Below, one piece after another: positions 1-9,588 of a stretch of DNA of 64,000 nt (positions are counted from its first letter, which is position 1; every line of letters starts with the position of its first letter). The position numbers and the translations under genes were made by a program. The notes below the pieces were generated by a model. The model was not told the DNA's origin and did no database searches. It saw nothing but the letters and a program-made list of their open reading frames with translations. Origin of the DNA: SXTU01 sp964496695 (GTDB lineage: Bacteria; Verrucomicrobiota; Verrucomicrobiia; Limisphaerales; SXTU01); the NCBI GenBank assembly GCA_964496695.1, contig CAZCBE010000006.1:1-64000 (forward strand), in the 5' to 3' direction.

Positions 1-9
1 GGCGGGGAC

Positions 10-360
10 ATGACCTATTCGAGTTACCACGACGGCATACGCTATGAATTCCACATTTCGCACGCCGAATTTCGTGCCGCACCAACATGGAAGTCTTGGA
101 GCGATTCTCCCCCGCTTGCGCCCGGGAAAGCTGAGAGGCTCGCGAGAGAAGTGCTGACACAAACTATCCCTGACTCAAAGAAATGGTGGGTGGACAGCAT
201 CGACCTTCAGCAGGTTGGCTTCTCTCCGAATAAGGAATGGATTTATGTTGTGAAGTTCATCTGGCACAACGGGGTGTTGTCTGGGGCGCCAGCAGAAATG
301 GGCATTCCAGTGCTGATGAGCGGGAAAGCGATCACCCCGACGGTCAGCACCAACAAGTGA
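10..360 (+). CDS. hypothetical protein, possibly 5'-partial
   Basis: A 116-residue protein that I do not recognise. It is rich in Trp, Ser and Pro, shows no signal peptide or membrane segment, and has no known motif. The frame is open upstream to the first base of the window, and the GGGG just before the ATG is too close to be a good ribosome site, so the real gene may start outside the window. The stop at 358-360 is followed by a spacer with a copy of the GGCCGG-rich repeat. Confidence 0.5.
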   Translation: MTYSSYHDGIRYEFHISHAEFRAAPTWKSWSDSPPLAPGKAERLAREVLTQTIPDSKKWWVDSIDLQQVGFSPNKEWIYVVKFIWHNGVLSGAPAEMGIPVLMSGKAITPTVSTNK

Positions 361-442
361 CGTCGAGGGTTTCTCACGCGGGCGATTCACCGGCAGCCGG
401 GGTTTGGGGGCACATCCGCGCGGTGCCCCTGTCTCGCCTCAC

Positions 443-549
443 CGGGCAAGCGCGGACGCTTGCGGCACGGCCGGCCGGAGGCCCGCGCTACGTAGCGCCG
501 GCGTCCCCGCCGGCTCGGGTTTGAGGGGCAGTGTCAAGCTGCGCCCGCG
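443..549 (+). repeat. GGCCGG-rich palindromic repeat, copy 1
   Basis: Intergenic copy of a repeat found four times in the window. It begins GGGCAAGCGCGGACGCTTGC (one hairpin), continues through GGCACGGCCGGCCGGAGG and CGCTACGTAGCG (two more palindromes), and ends in a CCGGC/GCCGG hairpin and a shared tail (AGTGTCAAGCTGCGCCCGC). It most resembles copy 3 at 41573, including the tail. Confidence 0.8.
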
Positions 550-618
550 ATTTGGCATCCTGGTGAATTGAAGGTGACATTCCGCACACGATGGTTTTCA
601 TTCGCGAAGGTTCACGCC

Positions 619-2745
619 ATGTCCAAGTCCGCCCTCATCGCGCTGGTAGCTGGCCTCGGGTTGGGCATTCTGATTGACCGGAACTGGCTGGTCTCGCTGG
701 CCCCGGGGTCGGCGGCCCATTCTCGCGGCCCCGCCGTGTCCACCAACACGTCGAACCTCCCGGCCATCGCGCGACGTCCCAATCCCAAGCCCAAGGACAA
801 GGAACCCGGCGAACCCGTGCCGGACACCTCGCCGGAGCTGAAGCCCCTTTCGCTCGCCGAGTTCACCGCCGGGCTCGCGACCGCCCGGAAGCAGAAGAAC
901 TTCAACGAACGGCAGCAGGCGCTCAGCGAACTCGCCGAGCGCGTGGCGGGCCCGGACGTCCCCCTGGCCTTGGCCCAGCTCGAATCGCTTTCGCCCAATG
1001 AGCGCTCCAGCATGCTGGACACGCTGCTGAGCAAGTGGGCGGAGAGCGACCCGCGCGCCGCCATCGCCTACGCCGCCCGGCTGCCGCGGGTGGGCGAACG
1101 GAACGAACTGCTCGTCAGCCTCGCCCGGGTGTGGGCCGGGCAGGAGCCGCAGGCCGCGCTGGAATGGGCGAAGTCCATCCCGGCGGGACCGGCCCGCAAC
1201 GGGGTGCTCGGCTCGGTGCTGAGCGAGTGGGGCAATCACGATCCGGTCGCCGCCCTCGCGCAGGCAAAGGACCTCCCGCCCGCTGCGCGCAATGACGTTT
1301 ACAGCGGCCTCTTCTCCAGCCTCGCCAGCCAGGACCCGGCGGCGGCTTTGCGCGCCCTGGAAACGGTTCCCACCGGTCCCCAACGGCGCAATATCCTCGA
1401 TCAGATCGCCCAAAGCTGGGCGCTGCAAGACCCCGTCGCCGCCGCCGCCTGGGCCAAAGGGCTCGCGGAACCCGCCGAGCGCAGCGCCGCCGTTCAGAGC
1501 ATCGCCCAGCATCTCGCGGCCACCGATCCCAAGGCGGCGGTGGAACTCGCGCTGACGTTGCCCGCCGGCGGTTCGCAGAACCAGGCTCTGGCCACCATCG
1601 CCAGCGCCTGGGCGGGCCGCGATCTGCCGGGCGCACTGGAGTGGGTCAAGCAGCTCCCGGCCGGCGTGCGCCAGCAGGCCATGCAGCAGGTCGGCTGGCA
1701 GTGGGCGCAGCAGGCCCCGCAGGAGGCGGTGGACTACGCCCTCAAGCTGCCGCCTGGCAATGAGCGGAACCAGTTGCTCGCGCAGGCCGGCGGCCAGCAG
1801 GCGCAGCGCGATCCCGCCGGGGCCTTTCAGTGGGCCCAGAGCCTTCCTGCCGGCCAGGATCGGGAGCAGTTGCTGCAGACCGTGCTGATGACCTGGGCCC
1901 ATCAGGACCCCGCCGCTGCGGCCGCCGCCGCCGGACAAATCCCCGCCGGCCGGAACCAGCAGAACGTCCTGCGCCAGATCGCCAGCCAGTGGGCTGCGCA
2001 GGATCTGGACGCCGCGCTGGCCTGGGCCAGACAGCTCCCGGCCGCCTCGCAGAGCGCGGCCTTCCAGTCGGTCGCCGGCCAATGGGCGCAGCGCGATCCC
2101 GTGGCCGCCGCCAGTTTTGCGGAGCAACTGCCGGCGAATTCTCAGCAGGCGGGGCTCTTCAGCCAGATCGCCAGCCAATGGGCGCAGAACGATCCCGCCG
2201 CCGCCCTGGGCTGGGCCGCAAAACTTCCCACCGGCGGCAACCAGCAGAACGCCGTCTCCGCCGTCTTCAGTTCCTGGGCCGAGAACGACCCTGCGGCCGC
2301 CGCCCAAAGTGCCGCCACGCTCACCGGCCCGCTGCGCTCCCAGGCGATGGAGAACGTCGCGAGTTCGTGGGGTGAGAACGACCCGCAGGCCGCCGCCGCG
2401 TGGCTCCTCAACCAGCCCAAGGACAAGGCACGCACCGAGGCGCTTGGCTCGCTGGTGGGGAACTGGGCCGGCAATGATGCGGCCGGGGCGGTGGCCTTCC
2501 TCGGCAAATTCCCCGCCGGCCGCGAACGGGACGGGCTCGTGGAGAACCTGGTCGGCAATCTTCGCGATGACCCGGCCCAGGCGGTGAGTCTGGCGCAGTC
2601 CATCCAGGATGGGGTCATGCGCAAGAACGCCTTGGAACAGGCCGCCCGCAACTGGCTCGAAGCGGACCCCGAGGCCGGCCGCAAGTGGATCGAGTCCGGC
2701 CCCTTCACCGCTCCGCAGCGCGAGCGTCTGCTGAAGCACCAGTGA
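619..2745 (+). CDS. membrane-anchored protein of about 18 tandem ~30-residue helical repeats
   Basis: A 708-residue protein. Residues 5-20 form one hydrophobic N-terminal segment (anchor or signal), followed by a Pro/Lys-rich linker to about residue 95. The rest is a long run of degenerate ~30-residue repeats with the consensus W(A)xxDPxAAxxWAxxLPxG, which looks like an alpha-solenoid of the TPR/HEAT kind. The repeats carry no catalytic motif, so a scaffold or binding role is the best inference. I chose the ATG at 619 because GAAGG lies 8 nt upstream; a TTG at 568 in the same frame is less likely. The next gene starts 85 nt downstream on the same strand. Confidence 0.75.
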   Translation: MSKSALIALVAGLGLGILIDRNWLVSLAPGSAAHSRGPAVSTNTSNLPAIARRPNPKPKDKEPGEPVPDTSPELKPLSLAEFTAGLATARKQKNFNERQQALSELAERVAGPDVPLALAQLESLSPNERSSMLDTLLSKWAESDPRAAIAYAARLPRVGERNELLVSLARVWAGQEPQAALEWAKSIPAGPARNGVLGSVLSEWGNHDPVAALAQAKDLPPAARNDVYSGLFSSLASQDPAAALRALETVPTGPQRRNILDQIAQSWALQDPVAAAAWAKGLAEPAERSAAVQSIAQHLAATDPKAAVELALTLPAGGSQNQALATIASAWAGRDLPGALEWVKQLPAGVRQQAMQQVGWQWAQQAPQEAVDYALKLPPGNERNQLLAQAGGQQAQRDPAGAFQWAQSLPAGQDREQLLQTVLMTWAHQDPAAAAAAAGQIPAGRNQQNVLRQIASQWAAQDLDAALAWARQLPAASQSAAFQSVAGQWAQRDPVAAASFAEQLPANSQQAGLFSQIASQWAQNDPAAALGWAAKLPTGGNQQNAVSAVFSSWAENDPAAAAQSAATLTGPLRSQAMENVASSWGENDPQAAAAWLLNQPKDKARTEALGSLVGNWAGNDAAGAVAFLGKFPAGRERDGLVENLVGNLRDDPAQAVSLAQSIQDGVMRKNALEQAARNWLEADPEAGRKWIESGPFTAPQRERLLKHQ

Positions 2746-2829
2746 GGCGTCGCCTGTAAATCTTTTGTCCGCCACGGCCATAATTTTTGCGTGCCTTTTC
2801 AGCGTCGCCGCAGATAATCCGCGCCGAAT

Positions 2830-4089
2830 ATGACCATTTGGATCTTGGCGGTGCTCCTGTTTGGGATCGTCGGCGCGCTGGGCCGGCAGGTCGGCGGCAT
2901 CCGCATGGGGATTTCCCTGGCCGGCGTCATCGTGGCGCTCTTCGTGGCCGGACCGCTCGCGCCGCTGGTGCGCAAGGCCCTGAGCGCCGTCGGTGTGGCC
3001 AGCCCCATCACCGTCTGGATGCTCGCCGCGCCGCTGGCCTTTCTCGCGGTGATGCTCGTCTTCAACAGCATCGCGATGGCGGTCTATCTCAAGCTCAGCG
3101 GCTTCTATCTGCACCGCGCCCCGGACGACGTGCGCATGCGCTGGCAGCGCCTGGACGCCGGCATGGGCCTCAGCGCCGGGTTGCTCGCCTCGGTCATCTA
3201 TCTCATCGCGGCCTCCGCCTACATCTATCACCTCGGCTACGTGACCACCCAGCTCGAGTCGCCCAATGAGAATCCCGTCTGGGTCAAGGTCGTGAACAAG
3301 CTGCGCGAGGACCTGGCCAGCACGCAGTTTGACCGCGTGGCCGCCGGCGTCACCACCGCGTCCCCGGAGCTTTACCAGGCGGCGGACGTGCTCGGGCTGC
3401 TCTACCACAACCGCGAGCTGCAGGCGCGGCTGCCGGAGTATCCCCTCTTCATGTCCCTCACCGAGGTGCCCGACCTGCAGACCGCCTTCACGAACGAAGC
3501 CTTCGCCGTGCTGCTGCCCGCCAAGACGAACATCTCCTTCATCATGAAGGACCCGGCGTTCGAGCAGATCCTCAACCATCCGGAAATCCAGCGCGTCAGC
3601 AAGGAACTCGACCTCGCCGACCTCCTGACCTACCTCAAGACCGGCGCCTCCCCGAAATACGCCACCGAGCCGTTCGTGGGCCGGTGGCAGCTCGATATCA
3701 AGGGCACCGTCCTCCAATTCGCGCGCGCCACCCCCGGCACCACCGCGCTGAACCAGAGCCGCCTGAGCTACCTGCTGCGGCTGCGCATGTCCGACTACGT
3801 CATCCTGAGCACGCCCGACGAGAAGCTCTTCGTGAAGGGCAAGGAGAAGCCCATCGCTGCCTTCGGCGCCATGCTGGCCAACCGCTTCGTGGTCCAGCCG
3901 TTGCCCACCACCACGCCCACCAACGCCCCGCCGACCCTGTTCACCGGCACGTGGAAAAAGGAGGGGGACAAGTATCAGGTCAGCATCAACACCGATCAGG
4001 GAGCCAAGACGGCCGAGGTGAGCCTGCTGGAGGGCGGCAAGAAACTGGCCGTCCCCATGGGCAACAACACGCTGGTCTTCGTCAAGTGA
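2830..4089 (+). CDS. membrane protein with CvpA-like N-terminal half
   Basis: A 419-residue protein. Residues 1-140 hold about four hydrophobic segments (near 2-20, 25-45, 60-85 and 118-140) with the Gly-rich spacing of CvpA/colicin V production proteins. The remaining ~280 residues are soluble, and the last ~60 form a strand-rich unit (TGTWKKEGDKYQVSI) that looks like a small beta domain. The cellular role is unknown; CvpA relatives are linked to envelope homeostasis. It lies 85 nt after the helical-repeat gene and may be co-transcribed with it. Confidence 0.6.
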   Translation: MTIWILAVLLFGIVGALGRQVGGIRMGISLAGVIVALFVAGPLAPLVRKALSAVGVASPITVWMLAAPLAFLAVMLVFNSIAMAVYLKLSGFYLHRAPDDVRMRWQRLDAGMGLSAGLLASVIYLIAASAYIYHLGYVTTQLESPNENPVWVKVVNKLREDLASTQFDRVAAGVTTASPELYQAADVLGLLYHNRELQARLPEYPLFMSLTEVPDLQTAFTNEAFAVLLPAKTNISFIMKDPAFEQILNHPEIQRVSKELDLADLLTYLKTGASPKYATEPFVGRWQLDIKGTVLQFARATPGTTALNQSRLSYLLRLRMSDYVILSTPDEKLFVKGKEKPIAAFGAMLANRFVVQPLPTTTPTNAPPTLFTGTWKKEGDKYQVSINTDQGAKTAEVSLLEGGKKLAVPMGNNTLVFVK

Positions 4090-4413
4090 GCTGAGCCGGC
4101 AGGGAGTTCCGTCATTAAGCGGCGTCCAACCATCCGTGCGCGTCCTGCGGTCCGTGGTGTTGGTCCCGCTCCGTCTCCATCGCCGCTCCGGATTTCCCAG
4201 TCCTACTCCTAATCTTAATCCTACTCTTCCCAAGGCTCCCGGTTCATGTGGACGGAGCACAAGTGTTCGCCCACCTCTGTGCGTCCGTCCCGTCTCTGCG
4301 GTGAAAAGCGGGACGTGCGCAGCGGTTCATGGGAGGCGTCCCCTCAATGGCCCCGTTTGGCAACGCCCTCCCATTCGTGTCAATGGGTGTTCATTCGTGG
4401 TTTCCCCTTCGCC
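4090..4413. other. 324-nt spacer with iterated-word repeats
   Basis: No gene seen. It separates two convergent genes and is filled with short words that recur in other spacers: CCTACTCCTAATCTTAATCC at about 4202 (the relative of the AGGATCAGGATTA family at 16348 and 58293) and the CATTCGTGT...CATTCGTGGTTTCC word at about 4373-4405. No clear intrinsic terminator was found. Confidence 0.5.
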
Positions 4414-6144
4414 TCAATGCACCGGCAGCCAGATGCCGAAGGTCGTCCCTTTCCCCGGCTTGGAATGCACCTGCACCTCCCCCCGGTGCGTCTCGATCAC
4501 CCGCGCCACGATCGCCAGCCCCAGCCCCGTGCCCTTCGCCTTTGTCGTCGCCAGCAGCGAGCTGAACGCCTTCTTTTGCTGCTCCTCGCTCATCCCCGCG
4601 CCCGTGTCCGAGAACTCGATGTGCACATGCGTCGGCTCCTTGCGCGTGCGCGGCTGGCGCAGGCCGCGCGTGGTGATCGTCAGCCGGCCGCCCTCCGGCA
4701 TGGCCTCCACCGCGTTGAGGGTGAGGTTCAGAAACGCCTGCTCCAGTTGCGTCGCGTCCGCCATCACGGGCGGGAGCTGCGGGTCCAGCTCGCGCACCAC
4801 CTGCACGCGCTGCTGCCGCAGCTTGTGCCGCGTGAGCAGGCTCAGGTCGTCCAGAAGCTGGTTCACGTTCACCGGCGCCAGCCGCGGCTCCGTGCTGCGC
4901 GCGAAGTCCAGCACCTGCTCCACCACCCGGTTCAGGTGGTCCATCTTCTCGCCCATGATCTTGGAGTCCTGCCCGCGCGGGTCCCCGGCCGGGAACTGCA
5001 GATCCATCGAGTGGAAGAGCATCTTCATCACCGTGAGCGGATTGCGGATCTCATGCGCCACCTCGGCCGCGAGCAGCCCCAGCGCCGAGAGCCGCTCGTT
5101 CTGCCGGAGCTGTTCCTCCACGTCCACGATGCGCTCATAGAGCCGCGCCTTCTCGATGGCGATGCCGGACAATTCCGCCAGCGCCGCCAGGATGCGCACC
5201 TCCTCGTTCGAGAAAATGTGCAGCTCGCCCTTGTAAACATTCAGCACCCCGAGCGCCTGCCCGCCGAACAGCAGCGGCACGCTCAGCACCGCGACCAGCC
5301 CCTCCTGCCGCGCCATCGAGACATTCTGGTAACGTCCCGAGGTCTGCACGTTCATGTCCTGGATGGGCCGGCGGCGGCGCACCACGTTGCCCACCAGGCT
5401 CTCCGCCAGGTTCAGGCGCGGCTTGTTCAGGTAGGCCGGCCCGGCCCCATGGCTCGCGCGGAGTTCCAGCCACTCGCGCTTGTCATCCAGCAGCAGCAGC
5501 GACGCCATCTTCGCATCCATGAGCTGGCACGCCTCCCGGGTGATGACGCTCAGGGCATCGTCCAGGTTCAGCGTCGAGTTGATCGTCTGGCTCACGCTGG
5601 CCAGCGACTCAAACAACCGGGCCTTGAGCCGGAGCTGCTCGTAAAGCCACGTGTTCTGGATCACCCGTGCCGCCTGCAGCGCCAGGTCCTCCAGCAGCGA
5701 CTGGTCTTCCACCGAGAAGGCGTCGGTCCGGTCGGAATCCACGTTCAGCACGCCGCGCACGTCGCTGTTGAGGAGCAGCGGCACCGCCAGTTCGGAGCGC
5801 ACCTCCAGCCGCAGCCGCACGTAGCGGCGGTCGCGCGTCACGTCGCCCACGCGCGCGGGCTTGCCCGTGCGCGCTACCCAGCCCGTGATGCCCACGCCGA
5901 TTGGCAGCCGACAGTCTTCCAGATCCGGCGGCAGGCCGTAGGCCGCCTGGATTTCGAGGAACCGCGACGTCGGATTCACCAGCACCACCGACCCGCTCGA
6001 CGCGCGCATCAGCCGCACCGCCTCGCGCAGGATGAGCTGCAGCGCCTCCTGCGGGTCCAGCGTGGAGTGGATGACATGGCCCACCTGGTTGAGCAGCTCC
6101 AGCCGCTCACACCGGGCCTTCAGTTGTTCCAGTTCGTCACTCAT
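4414..6144 (-). CDS. sensor histidine kinase with two GAF domains
   Basis: A 576-residue cytoplasmic kinase. The order is a short coiled start, GAF domain 1 (about 20-165), GAF domain 2 (about 185-335), a HisKA dimerisation helix with H-box AAEVAHEIRNPL, and a HATPase_c domain with N-box LTLNAVEAM, G1 DTGAGM and G2 GTGLGLA. All catalytic motifs are intact. The kinase half resembles NtrB/AtoS-type kinases. No membrane segment is present, so it should sense a soluble ligand through GAF. No response regulator is adjacent, so it is an orphan here. Confidence 0.9.
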   Translation of the reverse strand: MSDELEQLKARCERLELLNQVGHVIHSTLDPQEALQLILREAVRLMRASSGSVVLVNPTSRFLEIQAAYGLPPDLEDCRLPIGVGITGWVARTGKPARVGDVTRDRRYVRLRLEVRSELAVPLLLNSDVRGVLNVDSDRTDAFSVEDQSLLEDLALQAARVIQNTWLYEQLRLKARLFESLASVSQTINSTLNLDDALSVITREACQLMDAKMASLLLLDDKREWLELRASHGAGPAYLNKPRLNLAESLVGNVVRRRRPIQDMNVQTSGRYQNVSMARQEGLVAVLSVPLLFGGQALGVLNVYKGELHIFSNEEVRILAALAELSGIAIEKARLYERIVDVEEQLRQNERLSALGLLAAEVAHEIRNPLTVMKMLFHSMDLQFPAGDPRGQDSKIMGEKMDHLNRVVEQVLDFARSTEPRLAPVNVNQLLDDLSLLTRHKLRQQRVQVVRELDPQLPPVMADATQLEQAFLNLTLNAVEAMPEGGRLTITTRGLRQPRTRKEPTHVHIEFSDTGAGMSEEQQKKAFSSLLATTKAKGTGLGLAIVARVIETHRGEVQVHSKPGKGTTFGIWLPVH

Positions 6145-6193
6145 GGGAAGACTGCGCAGCGAGCAGGCATGCAGGTGGTGGTTGTTTCGCGCC

Positions 6194-6273
6194 GCGTGTT
6201 GCGTGTTGCGTGTTGCGTGATTCGCTCCGAGCGCCTCCGAACGAAATCACGCAACACGCAACACGCAGCACGC
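6194..6273. repeat. inverted repeat of iterated GTGTTGC words
   Basis: The left arm (6194-6224) is the word GCGTGTTGCGTGTTGCGTG repeated; the right arm (6242-6273) is its near-perfect reverse complement, with a 17-nt loop. It sits upstream of the histidine kinase start, in its probable 5' leader. At 6306-6340 a CATTCGTGT-type word follows. Confidence 0.8.
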
Positions 6274-6339
6274 AAGCGCTCCCTCCGCGCCGCCCAGCCT
6301 CCCCCCATTCGTGTCTCTTCGTGTTCATTCGTGGTTTCC

Positions 6340-7458
6340 TTATCTCAGCCGCCGCGTCAGCGCGATCCCCACCGCGGCAAAAATCACATTTGGCGCCCAC
6401 CCCGCCAGCCATCCCGGCACATGCCCGCCCGTCCCCAGCACCAGCGACAGCCGCGACAGCACGAAGAACGTGAACCCGATCCCGACGCTCGCCGCCACGC
6501 CGATTGCCACATTCCGCCGGCCCGGCGCCGCCCCGAACGGCAGCGCCAGCAGCACCACCACGAAGCAGGTGAACGGCGCCGCCAGCCGCCCGTGGAACTG
6601 CGTGTTCAGCTCGTCCGCCTTGCTCCCCGTGAGCTGCGGATGCAGCCGCTGGTAGTCGAGAATCTCCGCCAGGCTGAAGCGCAGCTTCTTCGCCATCTTC
6701 TCGAGGCTGAACGTGTTGATCTTGATCTCGCTCTTGATCAGCCGCGGCGATTCGTCCAGCTCCGGGAACACCACCAGGTTCGTCCGCGTGCGGAAGGGGT
6801 CAATGCGCGGCGGCACAAACGCCCACACCTCCGCCTCCGTGAAATGCCACACCCCGTTTGTGTAGCCGCCCCGGTTGGCGAAGACGATCCGCCGGATGTT
6901 GTCCCGCCCCGTCCACGTCACGTTCACCCGCAGCATCTCATGCGTCAGCATCCCAAACGCCCCGATCTTCCACTCATGCCCCGCCACATCGTTGTTGAAG
7001 TTCACGTTCAGCCGCCACTGCAGCTCCGTCTGCTGCTCCAGCTTCGTCCGATACCGGTTCAGCACCTCCTCTGTCGCCTCCTGCGCGCGCGGCCCCACGA
7101 TCTCGCTCGCCACAAACAGCCCCGCGCTGAACACGATGCCCACCCCCAGATACGGGGCCGCCAGCCGCCACAAACTCACGCCTGCCGCCCGGATCGCCAC
7201 CAGTTCGTGATGCTTGTTGTGCTGTGCCAGCGCGTAAAGCATCGCCAGCAGCAGCCCCATCGGCAGCACCGTGGGCAGCAGCTCCGGCAACTTGAACACG
7301 TAATACTCCGCGATGTCCCACCCGTTGAGCCCGCGCCCTTGCAGCATCGGCAGCTCGTTCATCAAGTCCGCCGACACGAAGAAAATGAGAAACCCGCCCA
7401 GGCAGTAAAGCAGGGGGACCATTAACTCGCGCAGCAGATAGCGGTCGAGCAGACGCAT
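6340..7458 (-). CDS. LptF/LptG-family lipopolysaccharide export permease
   Basis: A 372-residue YjgP/YjgQ-family protein. The start MRLLDRYLLREL is typical of the family, so I used the ATG at 7458, not upstream in-frame codons that read through repeats. There are three N-terminal transmembrane segments (about 8-35, 55-80 and 100-125), a ~150-residue periplasmic jellyroll, and three C-terminal segments (from about 275). With its partner and the LptB ATPase it would extract LPS from the inner membrane toward the outer membrane. It is unpaired here: no second lptF/G or lptB gene is visible. Whether it is F or G cannot be decided from sequence alone. Confidence 0.88.
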   Translation of the reverse strand: MRLLDRYLLRELMVPLLYCLGGFLIFFVSADLMNELPMLQGRGLNGWDIAEYYVFKLPELLPTVLPMGLLLAMLYALAQHNKHHELVAIRAAGVSLWRLAAPYLGVGIVFSAGLFVASEIVGPRAQEATEEVLNRYRTKLEQQTELQWRLNVNFNNDVAGHEWKIGAFGMLTHEMLRVNVTWTGRDNIRRIVFANRGGYTNGVWHFTEAEVWAFVPPRIDPFRTRTNLVVFPELDESPRLIKSEIKINTFSLEKMAKKLRFSLAEILDYQRLHPQLTGSKADELNTQFHGRLAAPFTCFVVVLLALPFGAAPGRRNVAIGVAASVGIGFTFFVLSRLSLVLGTGGHVPGWLAGWAPNVIFAAVGIALTRRLR

Positions 7459-8043
7459 CGGCCCCGAGCGTAACGGCAGCCCGCCGCCACTGGCAAGCAA
7501 CCCGCCCGCCACCTCCCCCTTAGCTCGACATTCCCATGTCGCGTCCCCCGGAGCGCCGGTCTCCGACCCGGCGCGCTCCAAGTTGCGCGTCCGTCCCGAC
7601 TTCATTTGCGTCCCCATTCGTGTTCCTTCGTGTCCATTCGTGGTTTCCCCCTTGGCTTCGTTTCGTTAAAACCATTTTCCATCTGTGGTCGTCCTGAATC
7701 TGCGGGAGATCCAGTCCCTGCTCTGCAATCTGCCTTCGGGTCCCCATTCGCGTTCATTCGCGTAATTCGCGGGCCAGCTCCCCCTTCTGAAATTTGAAAT
7801 CTCCAATCAGAAGACACCGCCTCCCATCCCCCGTTGGCTTCGTTTCGCAAATTTCCCACCCGCGACTTCCGCGTCATCCGCGGTCTCCTTCGGAATTCGT
7901 GTTCCTTCGTGTCCATTCGTGGTTTCCATACCCCACCCGCCCGCCCACCGCATTTGCGCCACGCCAATGCCTGCCAAAATCCGCATTGACGTTTCTCTCG
8001 CCCGATTCGACTTTTTCCCCACGCCATCCAACCCCACCTGCCC
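7459..8043. other. 585-nt spacer full of CATTCGTG-type words
   Basis: No gene is supported here. Two copies of the phrase CATTCGTGTTCCTTCGTGTC followed by CATTCGTGGTTTCC lie at 7616-7650 and about 7896-7930, with a looser CATTCGCGTTCATTCGCG copy near 7744 and TTCGTTTCG words between them. The arms are mostly in one orientation, so this looks like accumulated half-elements. It also contains the promoter region for the divergent pentapeptide and Lpt genes, but I could not pick a promoter. Confidence 0.6.
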
Positions 8044-9051
8044 ATGACCACCTCCGTCTGGTTCGCCCTCCTCGCCCTCCTCGTCGCCGCGTCCGCCCCC
8101 GCCCAAGACGTCGGCCGGGGCAAAAACTGGAGCGGCAAGGATCTGCAAAACCGTGACCTTCGCCAGGAAGACCTCGACGGCGCGAATCTCCAAGGGGCCA
8201 ACCTCACTGCCGCCAACCTGACCGACGCCCTCCTCCGCAAGACCAACCTCCAGGAAGCCAACCTCAGCCGCGCCCGCCTCGGCGGGGCTGACCTCACCGG
8301 AGCCGACCTCCGCCTGGCCAATCTCGAACTTGCGGGCATCCAGGGTGCGAACCTCTCCCACGCGAATCTCGCCGGCCTCGACCTCAAAGGCCTCAGCCTC
8401 CAAGGCTGCAACCTCCGCGGCGCGAACCTCCAAGGCGTGAAAGGCCTCGCCGACATCACCCGCGCCGACTTCCGCGACGCCGACCTGCGCGGAGCCTACC
8501 TGCTGGGCACCAAGGACTACGGCGGGAACACCGCCGTCTTCCGCGGCGCGAAGTATGACCCGCGCACCCGCTGGCCCAAAGGCTTCGACCCCGAAGCCGC
8601 CGGCGCCAAGCTCGTCGAACTCGCCGCCGCCCCGGCCGACCAACCACCCGCCGGTGCGCCCCCCAAACCAGCCACCGTCACTGCCCAGCCCCCCGCCACA
8701 CCGCCCGCACCGGCTCCCGTCGCCGCCAAGCCCCTCGACCCCAATAAGCCCGCCGGTGCCCCGCCCGAAGCCGAAGTCAAAAAGCAGCTCGAAAAGTTCT
8801 GGGCCCGCGAACGGGTGAAAAACACCTTCACCTACCAGGCCCTCCGCTTCGGCAAGCCCCGCAAAGGCGAGTATCGCACCGACGGCGTCCCCGCGAACTC
8901 CGACACCACCGTCTTCCCCCTCAGCGTCACCTGCGAGCACGCCTGGGAATACCAGGACGGCACCTCGAAATCCGAGGTCAAGAGCCAGACCTTCGTCTTC
9001 TTCCAGACCGAGTTCGGCGACTGGACCTACCGCTTCAAAGGGAACAATTAA
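8044..9051 (+). CDS. secreted pentapeptide-repeat protein
   Basis: A 335-residue protein. Signal peptide at about residues 1-20 (cleavage near APA-QD). Residues 30-165 are at least 22 pentapeptide repeats of A(D/N)Lxx type (DGANLQGANLTAANL and onward), which fold as a right-handed quadrilateral beta-helix. A Pro/Ala-rich linker (about 195-245) leads to a C-terminal ~90-residue unit with strands and aromatic residues (FFQTEFGDWTYRF). The exported helix-linker-domain layout suggests an envelope or extracellular binding protein; no enzymatic motif is seen. Confidence 0.85.
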   Translation: MTTSVWFALLALLVAASAPAQDVGRGKNWSGKDLQNRDLRQEDLDGANLQGANLTAANLTDALLRKTNLQEANLSRARLGGADLTGADLRLANLELAGIQGANLSHANLAGLDLKGLSLQGCNLRGANLQGVKGLADITRADFRDADLRGAYLLGTKDYGGNTAVFRGAKYDPRTRWPKGFDPEAAGAKLVELAAAPADQPPAGAPPKPATVTAQPPATPPAPAPVAAKPLDPNKPAGAPPEAEVKKQLEKFWARERVKNTFTYQALRFGKPRKGEYRTDGVPANSDTTVFPLSVTCEHAWEYQDGTSKSEVKSQTFVFFQTEFGDWTYRFKGNN

Positions 9052-9213
9052 ACCCGGCGCGCGTGGCGGTCTTCCTTGAAATCTCACATGTTGGACTTGT
9101 CATTCCCTCCATGCTCCCTGCTTGCTTCTCCGCAACGTCGCCTTCCGGTCGCCATTCGCGACCCCCGGTGGCCGGCTCGCCGAGCCAAGGTCACCAACCA
9201 GCATCTGGGCACC

Positions 9214-9588
9214 ATGACACCTTCCATCACCCCTGAGGCAGTGGTCCAGCGCCAGCGTGACGCCTACAACTCCCGCGAGGTGGTTGCATGGATGGCCACG
9301 CATGCCCCCGACGCGCAGCAGTTCGAGTATCCGGCCACATTGCTGGCCAATGGTGCGGCCCAGTTGTGCGAGCGCATCACGGCCCGTTTCAGCGAGCCAA
9401 ACCTCCACGCGCGGCTGCTCCGGCGCATCGTGTTTGGACCCGTCGTGATTGACCATGAAGAGGTGACGCGGACGTTTCCCGAAGGCACGGGCACGCTGGA
9501 GTTGGTCGCGATTTACGAGGTCCGTGACGGCCGGATTGCCACCGCCCGCTTCATCTCCGGCACGAAGACTCTCGACTCCCAGCCATGA
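9214..9588 (+). CDS. SnoaL/NTF2-like small protein
   Basis: A 124-residue protein with the NTF2-like layout: N-terminal helix VVQRQRDAYNSREVVAWM, a central strand-rich part and a final curved sheet (LELVAIYEVRDGRIATARF). Proteins of this fold are polyketide cyclase-like, isomerase-like or simply ligand-binding, and function cannot be set from the fold. The ATG at 9214 is chosen because it begins the family's usual N-terminal helix; the frame reads upstream to 9076 through non-conserved sequence. Confidence 0.7.
   Translation: MTPSITPEAVVQRQRDAYNSREVVAWMATHAPDAQQFEYPATLLANGAAQLCERITARFSEPNLHARLLRRIVFGPVVIDHEEVTRTFPEGTGTLELVAIYEVRDGRIATARFISGTKTLDSQP

Noticed and set aside
598..4260. A very long open frame on the minus strand (over 1200 codons).
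   Set aside because: It is a shadow of the two plus-strand genes at 619 and 2830; its sequence is low-complexity and lacks any family motif, as expected for GC-rich codon patterns.
4246..7425. A long plus-strand open frame (over 1000 codons) opposite the histidine kinase and Lpt genes.
   Set aside because: It has Arg/His/Gln-rich nonsense composition and crosses two well-supported minus-strand genes and repeats.
7600..7930. Clustered CATTCGTG words resembling a CRISPR array.
   Set aside because: Words are not evenly spaced, spacers are not unique or of constant length, and no cas genes are near.
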